From Tubulanus polymorphus (lineage: Eukaryota; Nemertea; Palaeonemertea; Tubulaniformes; Tubulanidae): 64,000 nucleotides of DNA. The position numbers were made by a program, and so were the translations under genes. Under the pieces are notes generated by a model. The model was not told the DNA's origin, ran no database searches, and worked only from the letters and a program-made list of their open reading frames with translations. Position 1 is the stretch's first letter. Each line of letters opens with the position of its first letter. Of the stretch, positions 8,194 to 17,900 are shown one piece after another. The stretch covers positions 17,396,153-17,460,152 of the forward strand of contig NC_134028.1 in the NCBI RefSeq assembly GCF_964204645.1, written 5' to 3'.

Positions 8194-9441
8194 CTAATAC
8201 ATAACACTATCTAATTGTGAATTTACAATATTTAATTGCGCGTCAGATATAATATAAATATGCATTTTAAAATTTTTGATTCCTTTTTTCTTTGTTATGA
8301 ATAATTGGATCCCATCTTTTGTATTTTGTAATTTTTTCCCAGAACCATGTAATAAGTTATCTTCAGTTGTTCTAAAATCTAACCATAATGCATATTTATT
8401 ACCGGTATAATAATCAATTTGATTAATATTACAATTTTCAAATGATTTTACTTTTTCATTCATAAAATGTTTTTTAATTTCTACCCATTGATCAATCATT
8501 CTCATTCCTTGACAAAATATTTTATTTGCTATACCTTCAATAGTTATTTCTACTTTTGTTATTTCAGGATAATAATAATTATCAACATTTATTGCGCCAT
8601 TAGTATACGTTCCAATGGTAAAAAATATTAATATACCTTTAATAGATCTTCTAGGGAAGTTAATATTCTCATTAATTATTTCATCATTTGCATTAATAGT
8701 TACAGTTTTAAATTTATCAATATAATCATATAATAATGAAAACCCTTGATTATATTTAGTTTGAATTATACTTGAAATATTTTCATCAGTTACTGTATCA
8801 TATTCTAAACATATATTCGATAATTTATAACTCATATCTTTATTAACGCTAGATAATACAATTTCATTAACAGGAGCAAATGTTATCTCAAATATAATAT
8901 CTTCTTGAATTGCGTATTTATATAAAGGTGCATTATTATTTATCAATTCAAAGTCTAATGGAATTTTATATTTGCTTCCATATATACTTTTTATCAATTT
9001 ATCTACATCATTTGTTAATATTGCGCTATTAGCTTCTGATCTTAATTTATTTTGGTTTTCTGATTGAATTCCTTGAAATATCATATTATTTCTATTTTCT
9101 TTAGTTAACCATAAATCTTTATAATGCATAAATAAATTATAATCATCTAATGAGAAAACTGTTTCTGGACCAATCTTTATTGTTAACTTTTTAATCAAAT
9201 ATCTTCCAACATTATCAACAACATAATTATTATTATTACCGATTACTTTTATATCAGCTGATAAATAAATACTGTTTGGAACATAAAAAGTATTTTGTGT
9301 TAATCTCGGAATTCTAACATATAAAGTTTCATCGGGATTAATATTTGAAGGGTTATGAGTAATTATATGATGTGATCTTTCTGCTTTAATAGCGTTAGAT
9401 ATTCTAGAAATCTTCGAAGGACTTATATAACTCCCACTCAT
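8194..9441 (-). CDS. Major capsid protein candidate (F54H12.2-like)
   Basis: 415 residues, beta-rich with few charged runs. It resembles the family known from the C. elegans protein F54H12.2, which is regarded as the Polinton double jelly-roll capsid protein. Recognisable stretches are the N-terminal RISNAIKAERSHHIITHNPS, LYVRIPRLTQNTFYVPNS and VGRYLIKKLTIKIGPETVF, and GNKYALWLDFRTTEDNLLHG near the C-terminus. Length is in the family range. It would form the hexameric capsomers. The start is decided by the TTTTTTTTGTTAAATAAATG motif. Assignment rests on family resemblance and gene order, not on a structure prediction. Confidence 0.7.
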   Translation of the reverse strand: MSGSYISPSKISRISNAIKAERSHHIITHNPSNINPDETLYVRIPRLTQNTFYVPNSIYLSADIKVIGNNNNYVVDNVGRYLIKKLTIKIGPETVFSLDDYNLFMHYKDLWLTKENRNNMIFQGIQSENQNKLRSEANSAILTNDVDKLIKSIYGSKYKIPLDFELINNNAPLYKYAIQEDIIFEITFAPVNEIVLSSVNKDMSYKLSNICLEYDTVTDENISSIIQTKYNQGFSLLYDYIDKFKTVTINANDEIINENINFPRRSIKGILIFFTIGTYTNGAINVDNYYYPEITKVEITIEGIANKIFCQGMRMIDQWVEIKKHFMNEKVKSFENCNINQIDYYTGNKYALWLDFRTTEDNLLHGSGKKLQNTKDGIQLFITKKKGIKNFKMHIYIISDAQLNIVNSQLDSVMY

Positions 9442-9462
9442 TTATTTAACAAAAAAAATTAA
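9439..9462 (-). promoter_or_regulatory. T-tract plus TAAATG start motif, capsid gene
   Basis: Minus-strand AATTTTTTTTGTTAAATAAATG abuts the capsid start codon. Nearly the same string precedes the genes starting at 13268 and 13515, and the ORF of the mini-element at 58.2 kb. Confidence 0.6.
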
Positions 9463-9486
9463 TTATTTATTTTTTGATATCATGGT

Positions 9487-11160
9487 TTACTTGATATTTT
9501 TTGATATCATATTTACTAAACCAAAAATAATAGCACTTACAACCGTAATTAAAAATAAAATAATATGTTCAGCAGCAAAGTTAATAATGTTTCCTGCAGA
9601 TTTCAATATAAAACCAACAATTGAAGCAATAACTCCTGGTAGTGCTGCAGCAGATTTCTTTGATAGTTCCCATAAATATTTTGCTAATTTCTTTAAACCA
9701 TCTTTAACTTTATCTTGTATAGAATTATTATCATTCGGGGGTTTATCCGGTTTATTTGGAGTAGGAGTAGATTTCAAAGCATTTGATATTGCTAAACCAA
9801 TTGTTGTAAATAACATAGTTACAGCTGTTAGAATTGAAAGAATTGTTATTCCTTCTAACTTAAATAATAACTTTATTCTGTCTTTTAATGATATTTCAGA
9901 ATTTGGTTTTATCAACAAATCTTTAAAAATAACTTTTAATCTATTAATATTATAATCATATGATTTTAATAATGATTTAATTTCTTCTTTTTGTAATTCT
10001 ATGTTATATTCTAAATCATCTTTTTCTTTTTCTAAATATGCATTTCTTTTTTTAAATTCAATTTCTTCAATAACTTTATTATCTCTATCTAATTTTAGTT
10101 GTTCTATTTCTTTATTTTTATCAGTTAATTCTTTTTCTAAAGTTCTAATCTTAAAATCTCTTATACTTTTATCATGCGCAATTTTATCAGCTGATTCTTG
10201 CATACCTTCAATTTCTCTACGTGTTTGTTCAGGAAATGCTTCTAATTCATCATCAGTTAAATCAAATAATCCTTTTTCTAGTAAATATTGCAGTCGATTT
10301 ATTCCAGTACTATTCATTTCTTCTTCTGAATCACTTAATCTATTAATTTGTTTTTCTAATTGTAATTGTAATTGTAATTGACTTGAATCATTATCAATTG
10401 GTTGAGTGTCTCTTCTCGATGTTTCGGGTGTTGAAGATCTTAATTTATCTAATCGATTTCTATTCTCTTCCATTTCTGGATCAAAATCAGTAGGATTTGG
10501 ATTTTTAAATGGTGAATATTTGTTTATATCAATATTAGGAATTGGTTCTTCTTCATTTACTCTATCGAGTGCATTCCATATAATTCTGAGAAATTCTCTA
10601 CCACCTTTTGAACTTTCAATTGTAGATGTTGCTCGCATTCCAGGTTCAAAAATATTTTCTTGACCCATTCTAGATAATTGAATTGATACGGTATTCCTAT
10701 TTAATTCAAGATTATAATACCATGCATCATTTTTAAATTCTAAATTATTTGTGAAATATGGGTCATCTTTAAAAATTTGTTCTACAACATCTTCAGTATC
10801 AATTTCATCTATTACAACTTTTGGTAATAATTCGTTAACAATTGTATCTGTTACTCTAGATTTCATTCTATATAATTCCATAGGTTTATCAGGATATTTT
10901 TCTTGTTCTTTTACTAATAGTTCCATAAATTCTTTTCTTTCTCTTCTAGTTGAAATTCTACCCCTTTCAGGAGCTTCTAAATATTTATTTAATTTTTCAC
11001 GTAATTCGGAATCATCATCTTCACCTAAATTAGTATTATATGCTGATTCATCATTATTATCAATATTAGTTTCTACATCATTATAATCATCATCAATATA
11101 TCCTTCATTATTATTTCCCATTTCTCCCATTTCATAATCTTCTCCACCTTCTACATCCAT
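9487..11160 (-). CDS. Coiled-coil membrane protein (557 aa)
   Basis: A large protein with a very acidic N-terminus (first ~60 residues Asp/Glu/Asn-rich), a central globular part with RMGQENIFEPGMRATS and GGREFLRIIWNALDRVNEEE (~180-225), a Gln run, then a long coiled coil (~310-410, heptads with IRTLEKELTDKNKEIEQLK). Two hydrophobic regions follow: LSILTAVTMLFTTIGLAI (~440-460) and a C-terminal pair including HIILFLITVVSAIIFGLV. It lies between the capsid gene and another membrane-anchored protein, so a role in virion assembly or entry is possible but is inference. I do not recognise the family. The start motif is TTATGTAAATGG. Confidence 0.7.
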   Translation of the reverse strand: MDVEGGEDYEMGEMGNNNEGYIDDDYNDVETNIDNNDESAYNTNLGEDDDSELREKLNKYLEAPERGRISTRRERKEFMELLVKEQEKYPDKPMELYRMKSRVTDTIVNELLPKVVIDEIDTEDVVEQIFKDDPYFTNNLEFKNDAWYYNLELNRNTVSIQLSRMGQENIFEPGMRATSTIESSKGGREFLRIIWNALDRVNEEEPIPNIDINKYSPFKNPNPTDFDPEMEENRNRLDKLRSSTPETSRRDTQPIDNDSSQLQLQLQLEKQINRLSDSEEEMNSTGINRLQYLLEKGLFDLTDDELEAFPEQTRREIEGMQESADKIAHDKSIRDFKIRTLEKELTDKNKEIEQLKLDRDNKVIEEIEFKKRNAYLEKEKDDLEYNIELQKEEIKSLLKSYDYNINRLKVIFKDLLIKPNSEISLKDRIKLLFKLEGITILSILTAVTMLFTTIGLAISNALKSTPTPNKPDKPPNDNNSIQDKVKDGLKKLAKYLWELSKKSAAALPGVIASIVGFILKSAGNIINFAAEHIILFLITVVSAIIFGLVNMISKNIK

Positions 11161-11176
11161 TTACATAATAAAAAAA

Positions 11177-12565
11177 TTAAAATTTAAAATATAATATTCC
11201 TCCGATTACAATTCCTATACAAGTTATAGCTAATTTAGTATTTTCATGGGATTTATTATCATCATTTTGTTTAATTATATCATGTTGAATTTTATCAGTT
11301 CTATTATTTTCTGATGTATTGTAATCTTTTATTTTAGAATCATTATTTAATTTAATATTCTTAGTTTTAGTTTCTGTTGATTGAATATGTTTTTTATTTT
11401 TTTCACCTTCCATTAATTTTGGAGCAGTAATAATCTTTTTATTTATATCATTTAATCCAAATGAATTATTTATTGTTGCAGTTTTAATTAGATTATTATA
11501 ACCAATTATGTTTCCCATCTTTAATACTAAATCATTAGAAATAATTAATAGATTAGGGCCTATACAATAATTTAGTCTTACATGAGATTTATCTAAATAA
11601 TTTTGATATCTTATAATGTTTTCTGGAATCGATCTATTTTTATCATTATGTATGGAATCTTCAAATAAAACTTTAAATTGTTTTTGTGTATCGAATGATG
11701 TATTCAAATTTCCAATTATCGGTGATCTTGTTTCAACTTGTGATCCTAGAATACATATCAAATAAGTTCTAATAGATTGATTTATTCTTTCTATACCTGA
11801 TTTAGTAAAACCTTCACTATTTTCTAAAATAAAATATACCCAACCATTATTGTTTTCTTGTTTTAAATTATCATCAAATTTCGGTAATTTATTAAAATTT
11901 AATGTTTCTAAATCCTTAGTTTCTATTTTACCATAACCTAATTTATTATTATAGATATTATAAAAACTATTAGATGGTATGGGAAGTGCACAATATTCTG
12001 CAATCTTTTTAGGGCAAGGAAGTGATCTTATTGTTCCAATTTTTGTTCTAAAATCAGAATTATTCATATCTATATTAAATTCATTACAAATCTTATAAAA
12101 CTTAGATAAATTAATATTATTATCCAATTCTTTGAAATATCTAGATCCTGGTAAAGCACACTCTAATTCATTTAATATTATTCTGATTTGAAAGTATGTA
12201 TGAAATCTAAATAAACTTTGAATTAATTTATATTTAGAATTATTCAAATGATCATTCCAACTAATTCCACATCCTGTTGTTGCACAATAAACAGCAAAAT
12301 TTAATTGATTCTGCCAATACTTCATATTAGATTTTAATAACCATTGTTTTTCATCTTTCAATTTTTTAAAATTAATTAAATATACATGAAATATATTTTC
12401 CATCTTTGCATTAAAATTATTAGTTTCAGTAACATAAATATATAAATCAATTAATGAATCTAAAACTTCATTTCTATATGTAATATCTTTATTAAAATCT
12501 ATTGCTGGAATATTATATTTAATTGATTTATTATATCGGAAAGCTTTTGGAAAACTATCTACCAT
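11177..12565 (-). CDS. Conserved Maverick protein with C-terminal membrane anchor (462 aa)
   Basis: The first ~330 residues look globular; a distinctive segment is QLNFAVYCATTGCGISWNDH (~87-106), which I recall from many invertebrate Maverick proteins. Residues ~340-440 are a polar, Lys/Asn-rich linker. The C-terminus is a single hydrophobic segment (LAITCIGIVIGGILYFKF) that would anchor the protein in a membrane. Placement among the structural genes suggests a virion or assembly role; no enzymatic motif is visible. The start has the TTTTTTAATTATATAAATGG motif. Confidence 0.7.
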   Translation of the reverse strand: MVDSFPKAFRYNKSIKYNIPAIDFNKDITYRNEVLDSLIDLYIYVTETNNFNAKMENIFHVYLINFKKLKDEKQWLLKSNMKYWQNQLNFAVYCATTGCGISWNDHLNNSKYKLIQSLFRFHTYFQIRIILNELECALPGSRYFKELDNNINLSKFYKICNEFNIDMNNSDFRTKIGTIRSLPCPKKIAEYCALPIPSNSFYNIYNNKLGYGKIETKDLETLNFNKLPKFDDNLKQENNNGWVYFILENSEGFTKSGIERINQSIRTYLICILGSQVETRSPIIGNLNTSFDTQKQFKVLFEDSIHNDKNRSIPENIIRYQNYLDKSHVRLNYCIGPNLLIISNDLVLKMGNIIGYNNLIKTATINNSFGLNDINKKIITAPKLMEGEKNKKHIQSTETKTKNIKLNNDSKIKDYNTSENNRTDKIQHDIIKQNDDNKSHENTKLAITCIGIVIGGILYFKF

Positions 12566-12581
12566 TTATATAATTAAAAAA

Positions 12582-12866
12582 TTAATAATTTATTAATTCT
12601 TTTAATAATTTATCTTGTTCTTCAACTGTTATATGACCATTTAAACTTATTATATAATCTAGTGTATTCTTTAATTTATTAATTTCTTTTATATTAGTTT
12701 TAATTTTTTCTTTATTACTTTTTATATTTAATTTTGAACTTATACCAGTTAAAACACTTGAACTTAATCCTAACACACCAATTGATATAGCTAAAGGTGT
12801 TAATGGACTGAATATTGCTAGAAATGTTATTACAGAACTAATTGTAACCGAACCACTTATAATCAA
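12582..12866 (-). CDS. Small membrane protein without a normal start codon (94 aa)
   Basis: The open frame encodes two hydrophobic segments (ISSVITFLAIFSPLTPLAIS and IGVLGLSSSVL) followed by a charged helical tail. No ATG exists in frame between the upstream gene's stop (12904) and the protein body, and no internal Met follows; the frame opens at a TTG. The usual TAAATG motif is not present, although the nearby ATTATAAGTGG resembles a damaged version. Either the start was lost or translation begins at a non-AUG codon. Confidence 0.5.
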   Translation of the reverse strand: MIISGSVTISSVITFLAIFSPLTPLAISIGVLGLSSSVLTGISSKLNIKSNKEKIKTNIKEINKLKNTLDYIISLNGHITVEEQDKLLKELINY

Positions 12867-12903
12867 ATAATATATAATTTTACTTTTTAAATATTTTATT
12901 ATA

Positions 12904-13268
12904 TTATATTATTTCATATTTCTGTTGTTCTTTACTTGGGGTATAATAATCTGATAATTTAGGTTTGTATAGATGTAATTTTTCTTTATTTGTTACTGCG
13001 TTATATAAACTCATTGCATCATCAACTGAAAATCTCTATGTGAAATCTTCTGATCATATAATTCTTTATTGATGTAATCCATATAGTTTTGTCTCTTTTC
13101 TCTATATTCTTCTGCAGCTTTATTGTATTTCTCTAACGCTAAGTTATGTCTTCTTTGTTCTCCTAATGAACTATTTTTATCAATATGTTTAAATAAATAA
13201 CCACCACCAGTAAATGCTAAAGCGTTAACAATTGCCGATCCTATAATAGTTATAATTGCAGAAGCCAT
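12904..13268 (-). pseudogene. Small membrane protein gene with a frameshift
   Basis: The first ~80 codons encode an N-terminal hydrophobic segment (MASAIITIIGSAIVNALAF) and a charged helix (QRRHNLALEKYNKAAEEYRE). The frame then closes at 13011-13013, but another frame continues directly with DDAMSLYNAVT and KPKLSDYYTPSKEQ, a tail I recall from other invertebrate Mavericks, ending at 12904. A one-base loss near 13022-13030 explains this. The gene is one of a run of tiny membrane proteins between the large structural genes and the penton. Confidence 0.7.
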
Positions 13269-13287
13269 TTATTTAGCAAAAAAAATT
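13266..13287 (-). promoter_or_regulatory. T-tract plus TAAATG start motif
   Basis: Minus-strand AATTTTTTTTGCTAAATAAATG abutting the start codon of the gene at 12904-13268; nearly identical to the capsid gene motif. Confidence 0.6.
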
Positions 13288-13293
13288 ATGTAT

Positions 13294-13515
13294 TTATATG
13301 GGAGGAATATATTTTTGTTTTTCCAAATAATCAATAGTTAAATTAGATAAAGTAACTGCTAACGTTAATTTCAAAATATCATTTATATCAAATCTATCAA
13401 CATTAACACTTCCCATTTTGAATACTTTTTTTAATACCATTGAATAACCAACAGTTCCAACTGATAGTAATGCGCCATTATATAATCCAGTTATTATCCA
13501 CTTATTATCACTCAT
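13294..13515 (-). CDS. Small membrane protein (73 aa)
   Basis: Mostly hydrophobic: WIITGLYNGALLSVGTVGYSM (~6-26) and ILKLTLAVTLSNLTIDYL (~47-64) could be two membrane helices. A diverged, frameshifted copy lies at 20407-20606, again preceded by the end of the same upstream gene. This conservation of sequence and order shows it is a real gene. Function unknown. The start is TTTTTTTGATAAATAAATG. Confidence 0.7.
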   Translation of the reverse strand: MSDNKWIITGLYNGALLSVGTVGYSMVLKKVFKMGSVNVDRFDINDILKLTLAVTLSNLTIDYLEKQKYIPPI

Positions 13516-13857
13516 TTATTTATCAAAAAAATTACTATCTTCAAAATATTTAGTTAACTTATTTATGATTAATTCAACATTTATTTTATTACTAGTTTTA
13601 TGATTATCATATATTTTGGATAATATGTTTTTAATATCTTCAATAATTCCATCTTCATTTAATTCATAATATTCTAAAGGTGATTTAATTAAATCAATTA
13701 CTTTTTCTATATTATACTTTTCTTTATCAATCATTGATGCATTGTTAAATGATTTACTTTTTATATCAGTAATTACATCATTTAGTTTAATTCTCATTTC
13801 TTTACCATGTTTAAAATCAAACCCAAAACATATACTCGGTCCAACAGTTATATTCAT
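13516..13857 (-). CDS. Small conserved protein of unknown function (113 aa)
   Basis: A charged, mostly helical protein with no recognised motif. The N-terminus MNITVGPSICFGFDFKHGKE is the least charged part; the tail is INKLTKYFEDSNFF. The tail is also present in the relic at 20307-20402. It ends directly at the start of the next gene. The start motif is TTTTTTTCACTATATAAATG. Confidence 0.6.
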   Translation of the reverse strand: MNITVGPSICFGFDFKHGKEMRIKLNDVITDIKSKSFNNASMIDKEKYNIEKVIDLIKSPLEYYELNEDGIIEDIKNILSKIYDNHKTSNKINVELIINKLTKYFEDSNFFDK

Positions 13858-13874
13858 TTATATAGTGAAAAAAA

Positions 13875-14598
13875 TTACTCTTTACATCTTATAACTAATT
13901 CATAAATTACAGGGAAATTATTTAAATCAATTAAGTATCCATTATGATTTCTAATTTCTAATCTAAAATTATTAAAACTAGGAATGCATTTGCGTTCCAA
14001 ATTCTTTAACATTTTTTAATGGTAAAATATTTAATATACTAGAATTACATGTTGTATCTTTAGTTGCTTCAAATGTTTTTGTTGGGTCAATTAAATTGCA
14101 ATAAATATAAAAATGTGTAAAAGGTATTATATTTGAAATACCTTCTACGTTTACTGTAACAACATCTGGTTCAATTCCTAGCAATTTAGCTATAGGTTTT
14201 TTTACCATAAATGCATGTTGACTTTCATCAAATACCTTTATTTTAATTCTATTTGAGCTATCACTTTTTATAAATCTTATTAAAAATTTATCATCTTTTC
14301 TAATTTTCAACCGTGCTCTACGATTAATTTCTTGAGATAATGTTTCTAAATTATATAATCCTGGTCTTAGAAATAGATGAAACCATTTATTTATATTTCT
14401 AATATGAATTAAAAAAGTATTATGTTCAATAGTTTTATTCGATATATTATAAAAAGAATTACATAAACTTATATTTACTAATTTTAAATCTACACAATTC
14501 TTGAATTCTCTATCTAATTGTACTAATAAATTATGAGATTTATAATTTGTAAGTTTTCTAGAATCTACAAATATTCTGTATTCTTTTAATTCTACCAT
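13875..14598 (-). pseudogene. Minor capsid protein (penton) candidate with a frameshift
   Basis: The uninterrupted part (206 codons) has features of Polinton/virophage penton-type proteins: an N-terminal beta-rich stretch, LVNISLCNSFYNIS (~40-53), FLRPGLYNLETLSQEIN (~76-92) and KLLGIEPD (~138-145). The frame closes at 13978, but the +1 frame continues without stop to 13875 with RLEIRNHNGYLIDLN, the C-terminal strand pair typical of such proteins. A one-base change near 13985-14000, inside the self-complementary stretch GGAACGCAAATGCATTCC, therefore breaks the gene. It would form the capsid vertices. Assignment is from motif memory and gene order; a structure search could overturn it. Confidence 0.65.
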
Positions 14599-14613
14599 TT
14601 ATTTTACATATTT

Positions 14614-14955
14614 TCATTCAAAATCAATATCGTGGTGCCCTTTTTCATTCTTACCTTTGTATACGAAATAGAAATCTCCAGAACATAATTCTTCTGGATC
14701 TTCACTTGATAATCTATGAAATCTATCTGGTAAATAAGTTCTGAATTTATATTTATTTCCTTTTAATCCTTCATATTCTAAATGAATTACTAATTTATCT
14801 CCATATTTATTAGTAATTGTTTCAATGTTAGTAATTAAATATTTCTTGTGAATTGTTAACTCAGTTAGTTTTTTAAATTTATAATCTACAGATTTGACGC
14901 TTGAAGTATCTTTAATTCTATCTAAGAATTCACTGTGTACTTGTTTACTCTCCAT
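14614..14955 (-). CDS. Small beta-rich protein, possible OB-fold ssDNA-binding protein (113 aa)
   Basis: The core KYLITNIETITNKYGDKLVI ... YKFRTYLPDRF ... FVYKGKNEKGHHDIDF has the strand pattern of an OB-like barrel. I recall similar small proteins in other Mavericks. Two diverged relatives in this window (49012-49290 and 63549-63826) keep IKTKYG(D/E)K, KVF(V/L)PDK and IIYHGKNEDGHHDLE, so the fold is under constraint. It is placed next to the polymerase gene, consistent with a replication role, but ssDNA binding is inference. The start is TATAATAAATGG. Confidence 0.65.
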   Translation of the reverse strand: MESKQVHSEFLDRIKDTSSVKSVDYKFKKLTELTIHKKYLITNIETITNKYGDKLVIHLEYEGLKGNKYKFRTYLPDRFHRLSSEDPEELCSGDFYFVYKGKNEKGHHDIDFE

Positions 14956-14983
14956 TTATTATACAAATTTTTATTGAAATTGA

Positions 14984-17900
14984 TTAACACGCTAGAATCC
15001 TTTTCATAATCTCATTTTCTTTTGTTTCTTCTCTTTTGAATTTTATATATTCATCTAAATTGCAACCATAGGCGACTGTGTGGATTCCATCATCTAAAAT
15101 ATATCTTTTATCATCAAATGGATTCAAACTTATCTTCTCTATCTCTTCAATATACATTTCATGATCTTCAGATCTTAAACATTTCATCTTATGTTTTCTA
15201 ACTTCTTCATTAAATATACAATTGATGTAATCTTTGAAATGAATATTCTTTTCTACTACACTTTTGGTTATTCCTTTTAACTTTTTAGCTTCATGTTCTT
15301 TAGTTTTATATGAATACATTTTAGATCTAATACCTATGAACTCTATCATTTCTTCACCACCTAATTCATCCTTAAACTTCCCAGGAACTTTTTTATTATC
15401 ATTGGTAAACAATTCATGATTTTTTGGATAATTACTAAAATCAAAATGGTGTTTTAATGTTTTTAAATCATCTGTTATGTTATCAGTTTTTATCTTTAAT
15501 ATGTAAGAATCTGTATCAAAATATAAGATTTCTATGTGTTTTTCTCCAAAATGAGGTTGTAATATATTATAATAGAATTCATACATTAGTAATTTTGATA
15601 ATTCTAAAACTGCAGCTCCAACATAAATCGGTTTATTAAATTTCATAGAAGTTCTTTTTAATTTAACTGCTGCTAAATTTTCATCGAATATTCTATTACC
15701 TATAAATTTCGGATACGATTGTAAATGTCTAATTCTTTTACCATTACTAACTAACTCAATATCATTTCTATTTCTTATGTTTTCACATGTTTTTCCATAG
15801 AATGCATTATTCATTAACTTAAAAAAATCTTTTTCAAAATCAGTTTTAGATTTAGTTCTCTGTGTAGTATTAAAATCTATATATTTTTCTAACCATTTAG
15901 ATTGACTGAATGAAATATATCTATGTACTTTTTTTAATATCATTCCTTGTCTCAAATAAAACTTCAACATTCTATAATGCACAACGTAATTATATTTATC
16001 TTCTTGAGTTACCATTAACTTTTCAGTATGAATATGATTATCAGGTTTAATTCTTTTTTGATAATTTGATAATTCTTCATGTTTAACAGTTTTATGTTCG
16101 GGACAGTAAGCTAGATTTCTAGATTTGAATTTAATATTTTCAGGATATTCTAAATCTACAACAAAGAAGTAACCAGTATCTGAATCATCTGCAATATCTA
16201 GGATTCTTTTCTTCCAATCAAATTTATCAATTTGTAAAACTTCAGTTATTTCAAACATCCCATAAGGTTGTGGTTCCATCATTGCCCAACCATAAAGATT
16301 ATTTGCATCTATGTATAATAATTTATATCCAGGATTATCATTTACATTGAAATATCTATCACCCAATACACCTGAAACACCTCCTCTTATAGATTTTTCA
16401 AATAATAATAATTGATCTATATTTGTTAACAAATCCATTTTTATATCTGTAAATTTTAATCCACAATCCCATGTTAATCCCGGTGATGAATAACAATGAC
16501 AAGGATCAATATTGAAATATTTTAGGTTTACATCTCTAAACCTTTCGAATATATCGGTTAATAATAATACATCTGATTTTAAATATAAATCTACTAATTG
16601 CCCATGATTTTCTATTTTGAAATGATTCCAAATATTCAATGTTCTATTATATACTTCATCTTTAACATATTCATTTTTTAATTCATCATAAAATTGTTCT
16701 TTCAATAATTCAGTTATTTTAAAATCATTATGATTTTTATAGAAAGAATATGGAATCGCTCCTTTATATCTCATTAATTGGAAATCATCATTATTTGGGT
16801 AATATTCTTTTAATATTTTTAATTCATCATCAACTAATGATTTTGATAAGTTATCTAATGAACTACTTAAAAATCTATATGAATCTATAAATCTTAGACA
16901 ACCAAATTGGAATGATATATAATTCTCAGATGTTTTAGCTAACATTCTAAATTTATAAGTTGGTATTTTATCTTTTGATCTATTTGAATTTAATATTTCT
17001 ATTTCATTATTGATTTCTTCTATTTTATGACATAACTGTTTGATAAATAAATGTGCATCATATCCTGATAGATTATGAAATATAACTGGTACAAAATTAA
17101 TTTTCTTAGCTTGTAAGTTACAATTCTCATGTGCAGCGCCTCTAAACTTTCCATTCAAATGATCATGGTCTCTTACTTTTTTATCAGATGAATAGAATAC
17201 TTGATTACAATAATAACATTTATCTGCAAACGCAAATTCTTCTTTATCTTCTTCTGTCATTATAATTTCTATATTTTTATTTAACTTTTCATTAAATCTT
17301 ATTTCATATTCAATTAATAAGTCACAAAAATGATTGATAACATTTTCATTTCTGTAATGATAATATTCACTTTCAATTAGTTCTGGATAATCAGATTTAA
17401 TATATAACCCGAAAGCAGCAGCTGATTGATGAATCTTTTTAATAGTATTTGTTATTGGTGGTTCATCTGAATAATCACTTTCATTAGAATTTAATTTCTT
17501 TCTTTTATAATATATATCTTTTCTATCTTTATCTGTTAATTCTTTATTTAATGATTCAAAATCTCCATATATTACAAATGGTACTTTATTTTTGTAATCA
17601 TATTTTTTGAATCTTAAAATTTTATCCTTTTCATTTGGTAAAACTAATTTACAATAATCATGATTTTCACATAATTGTTTATGATTTAATAATGCACTTT
17701 CAGTTCTGAATTTATGTAAACATTTTCTACATAGATATATTTTATTATCAAAATCATTTTCTGATTTAAAAAATAAATCAATTCTTTTAATCCACATATA
17801 ATGATTCTCATAATATAGTATATCTATAACATCATTTGAATCATAATATTTTGATAGGTATAAATGTTCTAATGTATAATGTTTAATATTATTTCCTTTT

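Noticed and set aside
9482..11086. Plus-strand ORFs of 85-157 codons opposite the 557-residue protein
   Set aside because: Shadows of the minus-strand gene, with Ser/Leu/Ile-rich translations and no start motif.
13981..14000. Programmed ribosomal frameshift site in the penton candidate
   Set aside because: No slippery heptamer was found next to the self-complementary stretch; a simple indel is more likely.
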